Positions 39,601 to 48,181 of a stretch of DNA of 64,000 nt are shown piece by piece. How positions within the stretch are numbered: the stretch's first letter is position 1; each line of letters starts with the position of its first letter. Made by a program: the position numbers and the translations under genes. The notes beneath the pieces are model-generated. The model searched no databases. It was not told the DNA's origin and saw nothing but the letters and a program-made list of their open reading frames with translations. The stretch comes from Microbacterium pumilum. Its GTDB lineage: Bacteria > Actinomycetota > Actinomycetes > Actinomycetales > Microbacteriaceae. Location of the stretch: contig NZ_BAAAOH010000001.1 of NCBI RefSeq assembly GCF_039530225.1, positions 4,092,001 to 4,156,000 of the forward strand, read 5' to 3'.

Positions 39601-40938
39601 TCACCGCGCGTAGGTCAGTTCGACCGTCGAACTCGATGCGGCGGCATTCTGACGCTGAGCTTCTCGACGTCCCCATGGCCCGCCGACGAGCACCAGCGAG
39701 GTGATCGAGATCAGCGATACGGCTAGGAGATAGATGAACAGCGGAATGGTGCTTTGGAACGCTCCGTACAGCGCGGCGGCGATGAGTGGAGCGAACGCGG
39801 ATCCGAGGATCTGCGAGATGGTGTAACCGATCGAGGCGCCGGAGTACCGGACCTCTGGGCTGAACAGCAATGAGAACAGCGCGCCGGTGGCGCCGCCCGC
39901 CGGAGCCATCGCGAGTCCGAACACTCCAATCAGGGCGACGGCGAACAGCCAGATCTGCCCAGTGTTGATCAGCAGGAGCGCAGGCCCGATCGTGACCGCC
40001 ATCGCGACCGCGCCGACCGTGTAGGTCGTCTTGCGGCCCCACACGTCAGACACTGCGCCAAAGACGGCATAGAGGATGGTCGCGACCACTCCCGCAGCAA
40101 ATACCGACAGCAGCACCCCGGTCCTGTCCAGGCCCACGACTGCGGTCCCATACTGAACGAAGTAGGACATGCAGATGTAGGCGAACACACCCTGGCTGAG
40201 GTAGATGCCGGCCACAAGGAAGATCTGCTTGGAGTGCGTCCGGAAAGCGACGACTGCAGGTACGCGTACTCGTTCCTGGAGTTGGCGTACCTTTTCGAAT
40301 TCTGGGCTCTCACCGATGGTGAGACGGATCACCAGTCCGACGGCGACCAGCGCCGCGCTGAGCAGGAACGGGATCCGCCAGCCCCAGATGAGGAACTGAT
40401 CGTCGGGGAGCTGGGCGACGATCAAGAAGGCCAGCGTGGCCAGCGCCACGCCGCCGGGCGCGCCCATCTGTGGGAACGCGCCGAAGAAGCCCCGGCGGCC
40501 CGCAGGAGCATGCTCGACCGCCATGAGAACGGCGCCGCCCCACTCCCCGCCGACGCAAAAGCCCTGCAGCAGGCGGAGGAGGATCAGCAGGATTGGCGCC
40601 CACAAGCCGATGAGCGCGTAGCCCGGAAGCAGCCCCATGAGGAAGGTCGCGGTGCCCATTCCGATGAGCGACAGTACAAGCATGCGCTTGCGTCCCACGC
40701 GGTCACCGAAATGGCCGAACACCACACCACCGATGGGTCGAGCGAAGAATCCGACGCCGAAGGTCGCGAAGGCCAGCAGCGTACCCATCAGCGGTGTGGC
40801 TTCGGGGAAGAAGACCCTCGGGAACACCAGAGCCGCGGCAGTGCCGTAGATGAAGAAGTCGTAATACTCGATGCCTGTTCCGATGAAGCTCGCCGTAGCG
40901 ACCTTAATGGGAGAGGTCTTGCGGGTTTCCGTCACCAT
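39601..40938 (-). CDS. MFS transporter, metabolite:H+ symporter (MHS) family
   Basis: The product is 445 aa. ATG 40938 is chosen because GGAG lies seven bases upstream, although the frame is open for 24 more codons. It has twelve membrane segments. MHS signatures are FIGTGIEYYDFFIYG at the first helix and GHFGDRVGRKRML at loop 2-3. It likely imports the aromatic acid degraded by the cluster. It has its own upstream palindrome (40997-41014). Confidence 0.92.
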   Translation of the reverse strand: MVTETRKTSPIKVATASFIGTGIEYYDFFIYGTAAALVFPRVFFPEATPLMGTLLAFATFGVGFFARPIGGVVFGHFGDRVGRKRMLVLSLIGMGTATFLMGLLPGYALIGLWAPILLILLRLLQGFCVGGEWGGAVLMAVEHAPAGRRGFFGAFPQMGAPGGVALATLAFLIVAQLPDDQFLIWGWRIPFLLSAALVAVGLVIRLTIGESPEFEKVRQLQERVRVPAVVAFRTHSKQIFLVAGIYLSQGVFAYICMSYFVQYGTAVVGLDRTGVLLSVFAAGVVATILYAVFGAVSDVWGRKTTYTVGAVAMAVTIGPALLLINTGQIWLFAVALIGVFGLAMAPAGGATGALFSLLFSPEVRYSGASIGYTISQILGSAFAPLIAAALYGAFQSTIPLFIYLLAVSLISITSLVLVGGPWGRREAQRQNAAASSSTVELTYAR

Positions 40939-40996
40939 TTCTTGCTCCTGCTTCTCCTTTGAGGCGGATGGGTCGCGGCCTCTTGTCGGCTGCTCT

Positions 40997-41014
40997 TGGC
41001 ATGCTAGCATGCCA
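40997..41014. promoter_or_regulatory. 18-bp palindrome TGGCATGCTAGCATGCCA upstream of the MHS transporter
   Basis: The perfect palindrome lies 59 bp upstream of the transporter start, in the gap after mhpB. It shares TGGCATGC(A/T)AGCATGC with the array at 31886-31910 and a half site at 42253-42263. It is a candidate operator for a dimeric regulator such as the GntR protein at 42313. Confidence 0.6.
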
Positions 41015-41042
41015 GTTTGCTGGAGGCAAGAGGTGCGGGCGG

Positions 41043-41990
41043 CTACGCCAAAACGGCCGTTGTGACGCCAAATCCCGCGATGTACTCGGGGATCGGACGG
41101 TAGAACGCGTAGTCCACCGAATACGGCCCGAACTCGGCTAGTGCCGAATACGCGGCGATCCAGGTACGGACTTCGTGAGATGAGTTGCCGGCAACTTCCG
41201 TCATCTCATCGGGTGTCCACGCATCAAGGTCTTCGAGGCGACCATCGGTGATCAGATCCAGGAAGGCACGGTCCCACTCGGGAGCCAGCGGCTTCAGGGT
41301 GCTCGTCCCCGCAGCGAATGCGTGGGCAGCCGTGATGACGCGCTCCTCTCGCGCTGCTCGTCCCTCAGGACTGAGATTCCGTCCGCCACCGAGGAGAGAT
41401 GCGCGGAGTGCCGCATCAGCGGTGGCGATCTGGGGGACGGGGGGCTCGTGGGACAGCCCACCGGAGCCCACCAGGAGTACGCGGCGGTCGCTGAGGTGCT
41501 CTTTGACGAACGATCCAATCGCCGCACCAAGTCGGCGCACGCGTCGGACGGGGCCGAACGGCGGTGCCACCGAGTTGATGAAGATCGGGATGACGGGCAC
41601 GCGGTCGATACCACCGAACACGATTTCGAGAGGCTGCACAGCACCGTGATCAACCTGCATGTCCAGGGAGACTGTGAGATCGACATCTTTGTTCAGCACA
41701 TACTGGGCCAGCGAAGCGGCGGTGATCGACTCGACGCTCAGCCGTCCGGCGTGCGTACCGAAGTCGCCGATCGATTCCGCCTCGAGGCCCACGGCAAAAC
41801 TGGGCATGATGTCGTAGAAGAAGCCGTTGTAATGGTCCGGCGCGAAGCTGATCACGAGATCAGGAGCGAACTCCTCGGCGAACGCCCGAGCGTGCGCGAA
41901 CGCGCCCTCGACGTCGTCTGTGACGTCCTGAGGGGGATCGACGAAATCCAGCAGCGGACTGTGAGACATGGTGAGCGTTGCGACAGCCAT
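41043..41990 (-). CDS. mhpB: 2,3-Dihydroxyphenylpropionate 1,2-dioxygenase (class III extradiol)
   Basis: The product is 315 aa. The sequence follows E. coli MhpB closely by motif: MSHSPLL, FAPDHYNGFFYDIMPSF, GDFGTHAG, MQVDHGAVQPLE, LLVGSGGLSHEPPVP and YRPIPEYIAGFG. This LigB-type fold uses Fe(II) to cleave a 3-substituted catechol between C1 and the side-chain carbon. It is the first gene of the leftward operon and is divergent from the GntR regulator. The fold is unrelated to the VOC dioxygenase at the operon's end. Confidence 0.94.
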   Translation of the reverse strand: MAVATLTMSHSPLLDFVDPPQDVTDDVEGAFAHARAFAEEFAPDLVISFAPDHYNGFFYDIMPSFAVGLEAESIGDFGTHAGRLSVESITAASLAQYVLNKDVDLTVSLDMQVDHGAVQPLEIVFGGIDRVPVIPIFINSVAPPFGPVRRVRRLGAAIGSFVKEHLSDRRVLLVGSGGLSHEPPVPQIATADAALRASLLGGGRNLSPEGRAAREERVITAAHAFAAGTSTLKPLAPEWDRAFLDLITDGRLEDLDAWTPDEMTEVAGNSSHEVRTWIAAYSALAEFGPYSVDYAFYRPIPEYIAGFGVTTAVLA

Positions 41991-42125
41991 TTGTTATCCG
42001 ATCCTTGAGATGCGATGGGTGGTGGCGGACGAGCCGATCCGACAGCATCAGTCGCGTGCCCGGCAAAGCGCGACCGGAAACTGGCCACGCGCCGTCTCGT
42101 GATGACACTCCGACGTGACATTTTT

Positions 42126-42141
42126 AGTTCGCCAGCGAACT
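42126..42141. promoter_or_regulatory. Palindrome AGTTCGC-CA-GCGAACT in the mhpB/gntR promoter region
   Basis: A perfect 7-2-7 palindrome in the 322-bp gap between mhpB and gntR. On the mhpB strand a TAAAAA -10-like box abuts it. On the other strand TAGTAT (42146-42151) could be the gntR -10. A close copy (ACTTCGC-TC-GCGAACT) precedes the P450 gene at 43078. The rest of the gap holds only a TGGCATGCTAG half site (42253-42263). Confidence 0.65.
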
Positions 42142-42312
42142 TCTTTAGTATCACAGTGCTGGCGTCTTTTCGCAACCAATGTGCGATTCGGGCCCGTAAT
42201 CGGGCACTACCCCCGGCGTGTTTTCAGCGAAACCCACGGCCTACCAGGGCGGTGGCATGCTAGTTTTTCGCTGTCTCACGATTCTGTGTGGGCGACAGAA
42301 GGGTGTCGAGCG

Positions 42313-42999
42313 ATGAGTCTCGTGCAGTCTCGCAACACGGGCCGCATGGCCAACTCGATATACGAAACGCTGCGCGAACGACTGGTGTCTGGCGGGTATG
42401 CGCAAGGCTCGCGAATCTCGGTCGAAGCGCTCCGAACGGAGCTGTCCGTCAGCAAGCAGCCCGTAATGGAAGCCCTTCGCCTGCTATCTGCCGACGGTTT
42501 GGTGGACATCATTCCGCAGGTCGGATGCGTGACGTCTGTCTACCCGGTTCGCGAGATCGCCGACTTCTATGACATGTTCGCCGGCTTCGAAGGGGCGATC
42601 GCGGCGGCTGCCGCCGAACGCCGTGTTGATGCGCAACTATATGAGCTCGAAGAGATCTCGATCAGGATCGGAACTCTGCGAAGTCACCCGGACCCGGACG
42701 TGCGGGCGCGACAATATCGCGTCCTGAACCGTGACTTCCACGCCAAGATCCACGAGATGTCAGGATCTCGGATCATGGTCGAGACCAGCCGACGCATGTG
42801 GGATCTCAGCGATTTCCTGATCAACACGGCTGGCGCATCTCAGCCGCTTGCGTCGGCCACACATTCACGCCACGACGACCACGAGGAGATTCGGCGGGCC
42901 ATTATTGCCGGAGACTCGCTCGGCGCACGCGAGGCGATGGCGCGCCACATCCTCGAGACCATCGACCTGATACGAAACGACAATAAGATCACCGACTAG
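42313..42999 (+). CDS. GntR-family (FadR/FCD subgroup) regulator
   Basis: The product is 228 aa from ATG 42313; earlier in-frame starts lack support. The winged HTH is SIYETLRERLVSGGYAQGS then LRTELSVSKQPVMEALRLLS. The all-helical FCD sensor follows, with metal/ligand His in NRDFHAKIHEMSG, SRHDDHEEI and MARHILETI. It is divergent from the meta-cleavage operon and next to a P450 gene, and both promoters carry a similar palindrome. It is the most likely regulator of the whole aromatic region. Confidence 0.9.
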   Translation: MSLVQSRNTGRMANSIYETLRERLVSGGYAQGSRISVEALRTELSVSKQPVMEALRLLSADGLVDIIPQVGCVTSVYPVREIADFYDMFAGFEGAIAAAAAERRVDAQLYELEEISIRIGTLRSHPDPDVRARQYRVLNRDFHAKIHEMSGSRIMVETSRRMWDLSDFLINTAGASQPLASATHSRHDDHEEIRRAIIAGDSLGAREAMARHILETIDLIRNDNKITD

Positions 43000-43077
43000 C
43001 CAGAGACCACCGCAGATTCTTGTGCGGACCCAGCAGACACGAGGTGGGATCGATCTGATCCACCTAATCTGAAAAGT

Positions 43078-43107
43078 ACTTCGCTCGCGAACTAGTTGCG
43101 CTAAGAT
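43078..43107 (+). promoter_or_regulatory. P450 promoter with operator ACTTCGC-TC-GCGAACT
   Basis: The palindrome at 43078-43093 has one mismatched pair and matches 42126-42141 in both the outer ACT/AGT and the GCGAACT arm. A -10-like TAAGAT lies at 43102-43107, so the palindrome covers the -35 position, as for a repressor site. The P450 start is 70 bp downstream. Confidence 0.6.
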
Positions 43108-43176
43108 GTCCAGGCAGACGTGTGCGATGCTCTGGCTGTGCGCCGGTCAAACGCATCTCATCCAACGAAGGACACG

Positions 43177-44418
43177 ATGGTCATGACAGCACCGCAACCC
43201 GCGCTCGAGACCCCCGAGCGGGACCACAGAGCGTCGGAGTGGACGCCCGCTACCGATGAGACCTTCGGAAGCGCGCACGCCGATTACGCGGAACTGCGAC
43301 GCGCCAACCCCTTTCCATGGAGCCACGAGTATGGCGGCTTCTGGGCGGTCACCACGTACGACGACATCGTGAACCTGGCCAACGACGAGCGATTCATCAC
43401 ATCCATCCAGAACGTAGTCCCCCGCGTGCCTCGAGCGACCCGAAGGCCGCCTGGTCATTACGACCCTCCCGAGCATGGCGAGTATCGCGCCGCAATCGAT
43501 CCGATCTTCCGACGCGTGAACCTCCGCGCTCACGAGGAATCGTTCCAGGCAAGCGCAACGACACTCATCGCCGCGATGCTGGAACGCGGCCATGCGGACG
43601 CGGTTCAAGACCTCGCCGCGCCATTCGTCGTCGACTGTTTCGCCTCGTTGCTTGGCGTTTCCGCAGACCTCGCCCACCACATTCGCACGGTCGGCGTGCG
43701 CTACACCTTCGCCATTCAGGACATGGACGAACAGGTCGTCGGCGAGTGCAGCGCCGAGCTCTATGTCATCGCGGAGAACGTGTACCGTGCTCGGTTGTCT
43801 CAACGCCCCGATCCCTCAACCGACCTGGTTGCCAGCCTCCACGCCGCTGCACTCGATCCCAACACTGCCATCACTGAGACGACCGCGATCGCCACGGTCC
43901 GGCAGCTGATCGTTGCCGGAATGGGTGCCCCCCAAGCGGTCATCGGAAGCAGCATCGCTCACCTCGCACTCGACCAGTCGCTGCAGGCGTATCTACGCAC
44001 GCATCCGGAAGAGCTTCCCGCAGCGATCGAGGAACTGCTCCGGCTGCATTCGCCCTATCGGGTGTTTGCTCGAACCGCGTCTGAAGACGTCGTGGTCCAC
44101 GGTCGACTGGTCCGTGAAGGAGAGCCCGTTGCAATGCTCTTCCCATCCGGCAATCGGGATGGGCGGGTGTTCGAGGATCCGGATGTCTTCAAACTGAATC
44201 GTAAAGGGAACTCACACCTGGCCTTCGGGCGCGGACCCCACAAGTGCCCCGCCGCGGCAATGGGACGACGCGAGATTGCGATCGCGTTGCGAACACTCCT
44301 CGAGTCGACAGAAACCTTCGAGCTCTCTGGAGACATCAAGATGATGAACTGGCTGGAGTATGGGCCGCGTTCGGTCCCGCTCTCCCTCGTGCCCCGCGAA
44401 ACGCCTGAGTTCCGCTGA
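43177..44418 (+). CDS. Cytochrome P450 with atypical I-helix
   Basis: The product is 413 aa from ATG 43177 (AAGGA four bases upstream). Heme ligand Cys357 is in FGRGPHKCPAAAMGR and ExxR is EELLR. The substrate-side HYDPPEHGEYR is typical of bacterial class I P450s. The oxygen-activating I-helix, usually AGxDT, reads AGMGAP (247-252): the acid is Gly and the Thr is Ala/Pro. Electron-transfer partners are not encoded nearby. It may use another proton path or peroxide, or catalyse an unusual reaction. It converges with a second atypical P450. Confidence 0.9.
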   Translation: MVMTAPQPALETPERDHRASEWTPATDETFGSAHADYAELRRANPFPWSHEYGGFWAVTTYDDIVNLANDERFITSIQNVVPRVPRATRRPPGHYDPPEHGEYRAAIDPIFRRVNLRAHEESFQASATTLIAAMLERGHADAVQDLAAPFVVDCFASLLGVSADLAHHIRTVGVRYTFAIQDMDEQVVGECSAELYVIAENVYRARLSQRPDPSTDLVASLHAAALDPNTAITETTAIATVRQLIVAGMGAPQAVIGSSIAHLALDQSLQAYLRTHPEELPAAIEELLRLHSPYRVFARTASEDVVVHGRLVREGEPVAMLFPSGNRDGRVFEDPDVFKLNRKGNSHLAFGRGPHKCPAAAMGRREIAIALRTLLESTETFELSGDIKMMNWLEYGPRSVPLSLVPRETPEFR

Positions 44419-44520
44419 GCTCCGGCGACCAATGCCACGGACACCGAACACCGGTCATCGCACTGCACGACGGGCCGGGAGTCAATGCCTACCGGCGGCC
44501 CCCCGATGATCAGCTTGTGA

Positions 44521-45726
44521 TCAGCGGGGATGCGATGTCGCCGGTGTGACGCGAATCGGTGTCGAAGACGGACCGAACTCGAGCCACCCCGACATGACGA
44601 CCTCACCGGCCAACTCGATGGACGCGGTCTTCTCCAGGATCGCTTCCATCGCGATGCGTAGTTCTGCGCGAGCGAGGGCAGCCGCGGGGCATCGGTGCGG
44701 TCCTCTTCCAAAGGCGATGTGCTTGTTGGGCTTCCGATCGATCTGGAACTCGTGCGGATTCTCGAAAATCGCCTCGTCTCGGTTCGCTGACGGGAACATC
44801 ATCGCAATCGGTTCGCCGGCCAGGACGATTCGACCGCCGATCTCGACATCACGAATCGGAGCCCGAGCGAACACCCGATAGGGCGCGTACAGGCGCAAGA
44901 ACTCCTCTATCGCATCCGGAATCAAAGCGGGATCTTCGCGCAATCGGCTCTGCAATTCTTGATCGCGCGAGAGATGAACGATGACGCTGCCGAGCACCGC
45001 ACCCGGTGCGGCTTGCGAAGCGGACAAGAACTGACGGATGCTGGCGACGACCATGTCGTCCGAGATGACTGGGCCCCGGTCACCGGCAAGAATGAGTGCC
45101 GAGATCAGGTCTTCATCAGGGTCACCCGGGTTCTCTCGGCGATCATCGACGAGCTCGCGAGCGATCGCATACAGCTCGTCGCTGGCGGCTTCTACCTTCG
45201 GCTTGTCCATGGCCAACTGAGAGCGGTAGTACTCCACTTGCACCTTGCGCGACTGCATCATCTTCTCGAGAGGCAGTTTCAGGATGAGACCGAACGAGAG
45301 CGCCGCAAAGTACTCGGCAAAATCCTTCGTGAAATCGAAGTCGCTCTGGGCGACGAGGGGGTCCAAGAGCTCGTTCGCAAATCGGCGCAAATCCGGTTCA
45401 AGCGCGTCCATCCGTGACTTGCGGAAGACCGGCGTGATGGGTCGCCTATACATGTCATGCTCAGGCGGATCGAAGTGCAGGGGCGGGCGCTTGCCTTGAT
45501 TGCGCGTCGCCGGCGGCACCACGTTTTTCTCCGACGTACTGAAGACACTCTCGGTTTGCACTCGAATGATGTCGTCGTACTTGAACACGGCCCAGAACCC
45601 GCCGAACTTGTCGCTGTGCGCCACTGGTGTGTTGTTGCGAAGATCGGTGTAGTACTCGTGAGTGTTGTCAAACGTTTCGACATACGTGGGGTCGAACTCG
45701 TTGGTCAGATCAGTTCGGGTGTCCAT
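44521..45726 (-). CDS. Cytochrome P450 with atypical I-helix, in ABC importer operon
   Basis: The product is 401 aa from ATG 45726 (GAAGGAG upstream), 16 bp after the permease stop, so it is the last gene of the importer operon. Heme Cys is in FGRGPHRCPAAALAR, ExxR is EEFLR, and HFDPPEHDMYRR is conserved. The I-helix reads SASQAAP (235-241), again without the Asp/Glu-Thr pair. It shares this oddity and several segments (YRVFAR, GGFWAV, EFGP/EYGP) with the P450 at 43177, so the two are paralogues of an uncommon subfamily. Confidence 0.9.
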   Translation of the reverse strand: MDTRTDLTNEFDPTYVETFDNTHEYYTDLRNNTPVAHSDKFGGFWAVFKYDDIIRVQTESVFSTSEKNVVPPATRNQGKRPPLHFDPPEHDMYRRPITPVFRKSRMDALEPDLRRFANELLDPLVAQSDFDFTKDFAEYFAALSFGLILKLPLEKMMQSRKVQVEYYRSQLAMDKPKVEAASDELYAIARELVDDRRENPGDPDEDLISALILAGDRGPVISDDMVVASIRQFLSASQAAPGAVLGSVIVHLSRDQELQSRLREDPALIPDAIEEFLRLYAPYRVFARAPIRDVEIGGRIVLAGEPIAMMFPSANRDEAIFENPHEFQIDRKPNKHIAFGRGPHRCPAAALARAELRIAMEAILEKTASIELAGEVVMSGWLEFGPSSTPIRVTPATSHPR

Positions 45727-45742
45727 GAGATCTCCTTCGCTG

Positions 45743-46510
45743 TCAAGCCGAATCGGCCCGAACAGCCCATCGGTCGAAGTACCGCTGTGAGCGGACGATG
45801 AGCATGTCTATGGCGAACGCGACGAAGACCGCGATGCTCGTAGCAGCCCAGATCACGTTGACGTTGAAGCTGTTCTGGCCGAGGACCATGAGGTAGCCGA
45901 GGCCGTTCTGTGCCCCGGTGAACTCAGCAACGATCGCTGCTTGAATCGCCAACCCGAATGTGACCCGAGCGGATGCGGCGATCCACGCGGTGGCAGACGG
46001 AAGGTCGACATCTACGAAAATGCGGGTCGGGCTGGCGCCCAGTATGCGTGCGTGCTGCCGAACGTCGCGATCGGCGCTGGCGACGCCGGTTGCGGTCGCG
46101 ACGATGATCACGAACACGATCACGAACGCAACATGCACAGCACGCGACGCGATCGAGTAGCCGAGCATCACGGCGAAGAACGGATAGAAAACGAGTCGCG
46201 GGAACCCTTGCCAGAACGAGAGGAACGGCGCCGCGATCTTTTCCATCATGGCGCTCGATCCGATGAACGACCCGATGATCACACCGACGACCAGAGCTGC
46301 GACATATCCGAGGAAGGTGGTGAAGACGGTCGCGCCGGTGTTGAACCAGATGCTTCCGTCAGCAATCCACAGACCCAGCTGCTGGGCAATCTTGGACGGT
46401 TGACCGACCAGGAACGAATTGAGCACGCCCGTTGACGCCGCCAACTCCCACCCGACGAGGATCGCCACGACGAAGAGGACCTGCGAGATCACGAGCCACA
46501 CACGAGACAT
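45743..46510 (-). CDS. ABC importer permease (SsuC/TauC type)
   Basis: The product is 255 aa. The ATG at 46510 overlaps the previous stop (TGATG) and has GGAGG eight bases upstream; a start five codons earlier is less likely. It has six membrane segments. The permease loop motif ARILGASPTRIFVDVDLPSA is of the nitrate/sulfonate/taurine class. It pairs with the other permease of this operon. Confidence 0.9.
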   Translation of the reverse strand: MSRVWLVISQVLFVVAILVGWELAASTGVLNSFLVGQPSKIAQQLGLWIADGSIWFNTGATVFTTFLGYVAALVVGVIIGSFIGSSAMMEKIAAPFLSFWQGFPRLVFYPFFAVMLGYSIASRAVHVAFVIVFVIIVATATGVASADRDVRQHARILGASPTRIFVDVDLPSATAWIAASARVTFGLAIQAAIVAEFTGAQNGLGYLMVLGQNSFNVNVIWAATSIAVFVAFAIDMLIVRSQRYFDRWAVRADSA

Positions 46511-47307
46511 CAGAACAACCTCCATCTGGCGTAGCGCTTCTCAAGTCTCGAGAGCAGAGCGTCCGCGATGAGCGAGATGATCGCGATCACGATGGCTGCG
46601 GCGATCAGCATGTCGGGTTCCCCGAGCACACCACCGCGGGCGAGGTAACCGCCCAATCCGCGAGAGCCCGCGAGATACTCAGCGACGGCGGCCCCCAGCA
46701 CAGACCAGATCGCCGCCAGTCTCAGGCTGGACATGATCCACGTGCCGACGGCGGGGATATACACGGACTGAGCCAGCTGCCAACCACGAGCGCCCAACAT
46801 CTGAGCGTTGTGCACATAAACCTGGTCGATGGTGGACAAGCCCGTGAAGATGTTGATGTAGATCATCAGGAAGATCATGGCGACCACGAATGCGATGCTC
46901 GACCCGGATCCGATGCCGAACCAGACGATGAACAGCGGGGCGAGCGCGACCCTCGGCACGGCGTTCAATACCGCGAGGAAGGGACTGACGAAGCGTCGCA
47001 CCAGCCGTATCGGGTAGGTCAGCGCGAGGAACACGCATGCTCCGATCACGCCGATGAGGAATCCGACGAACGCGTTCATCACCGTCGTGGCGACATTTCC
47101 CCAGAACTCGGGATCGAAGACCCACTCTCCCAGTTGCGCGAGCGTTCCGAGCGGCGTCCCAATCAGCGTCGCAACGCCCGGCACCTCGCCGATGAGCTGC
47201 CAGATGAGGACGAACGCGGCACCGATGGCGAACTGGATGCCGACGATCTTTCCAACGGCGGACCGTGGTGGGACTTCGACCGCGATGGCGCGGGTCTCAG
47301 TTCCCAT
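46510..47307 (-). CDS. ABC importer permease (SsuC/TauC type)
   Basis: The product is 265 aa from ATG 47307, overlapping the ATPase gene by 11 bp with GGAG upstream. It has six membrane segments and the loop AQMLGARGWQLAQSVYIPAV. Two different permeases in one operon suggest a heterodimeric channel, whereas SsuC and TauC usually work as homodimers. Confidence 0.9.
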   Translation of the reverse strand: MGTETRAIAVEVPPRSAVGKIVGIQFAIGAAFVLIWQLIGEVPGVATLIGTPLGTLAQLGEWVFDPEFWGNVATTVMNAFVGFLIGVIGACVFLALTYPIRLVRRFVSPFLAVLNAVPRVALAPLFIVWFGIGSGSSIAFVVAMIFLMIYINIFTGLSTIDQVYVHNAQMLGARGWQLAQSVYIPAVGTWIMSSLRLAAIWSVLGAAVAEYLAGSRGLGGYLARGGVLGEPDMLIAAAIVIAIISLIADALLSRLEKRYARWRLF

Positions 47308-48181
47308 CGCCGACTCCGGCCGCGGACGCTCGGGAACTGGCGATCTGGACCTGTTCCCTGAGGTCCTCCCACAGCATTTCGTGAAGGCGAGTGAATGCCG
47401 GCTCGAAACGTACCTCTTGGAGGTCACGTGGCCGCGGGAGCCCGCTGGCCCGATCCGACAGAATCGTGCCAGGTCCGGCTGTCATTGTGATCACACGATC
47501 GGACAGCCCGACAGCCTCTTCAAGATCGTGTGTGACGAAAATGACGGTCTGCTTCGTCTCCTCCCAGATGCTCAGCAGGTCGTTCTCCATGATCATCCGG
47601 GTCTGTGCGTCGAGTGCGCTGAAGGGCTCGTCCATCAGCAGCACTTTCGGGGTGAGAACGAGCGATGCTGCAATCGCCACTCGCTTGCGCATTCCGCCAG
47701 AGAGTTGGGCAGGATAGCGATCGCCAAAGCCCGCCAGTCCCACTCGGGCGAGCCACTCGGTTGCGTCGGCTTCGGCGGATCGCTTTGAGGCGCCGCGATA
47801 GCGCAGACCGAGCGCGACGTTTTGAAGAGCCGTCTTCCAGGGGAGCACTGCGTCCTTCTGGAACACGAACCCGACGTCCAGGTCGGGACCGGTCTGAGCA
47901 GTCACTCGTTTTCCGAGCACATGAACCTCGCCGCTCGTGGGCGGGCGCAGACCCGCAACCATGTACAGGATCGTGGATTTTCCACACCCCGACGGGCCCA
48001 CGACTGATACGAACTCGCCCTCGTTGACGGTGAGGTCGATGTCACGTACCGCGAGGTGGGGACCTGACTTCGTCCTGAACGTCTGCGAGACGTCTATGAG
48101 CTCGACTGCCGGCGCTGGCGCGCCTGGATGCTGGCTGTTGCTCACGGTCTTGGTCTCCGCTCGTGCGATGGCGTCAGTCAC
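47297..48181 (-). CDS. ABC importer ATPase (SsuB/TauB type)
   Basis: The product is 294 aa from a GTG that overlaps the binding-protein stop (GTGA). Walker A is GPSGCGKST, Q-loop FVFQKDAVLPW, signature LSGGMRKRVAIA, Walker B VLLMDEPFSALD and H-loop VTHD. It energises the importer. The window's three carbohydrate ABC systems lack such a gene. Confidence 0.93.
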   Translation of the reverse strand: MTDAIARAETKTVSNSQHPGAPAPAVELIDVSQTFRTKSGPHLAVRDIDLTVNEGEFVSVVGPSGCGKSTILYMVAGLRPPTSGEVHVLGKRVTAQTGPDLDVGFVFQKDAVLPWKTALQNVALGLRYRGASKRSAEADATEWLARVGLAGFGDRYPAQLSGGMRKRVAIAASLVLTPKVLLMDEPFSALDAQTRMIMENDLLSIWEETKQTVIFVTHDLEEAVGLSDRVITMTAGPGTILSDRASGLPRPRDLQEVRFEPAFTRLHEMLWEDLREQVQIASSRASAAGVGDGN

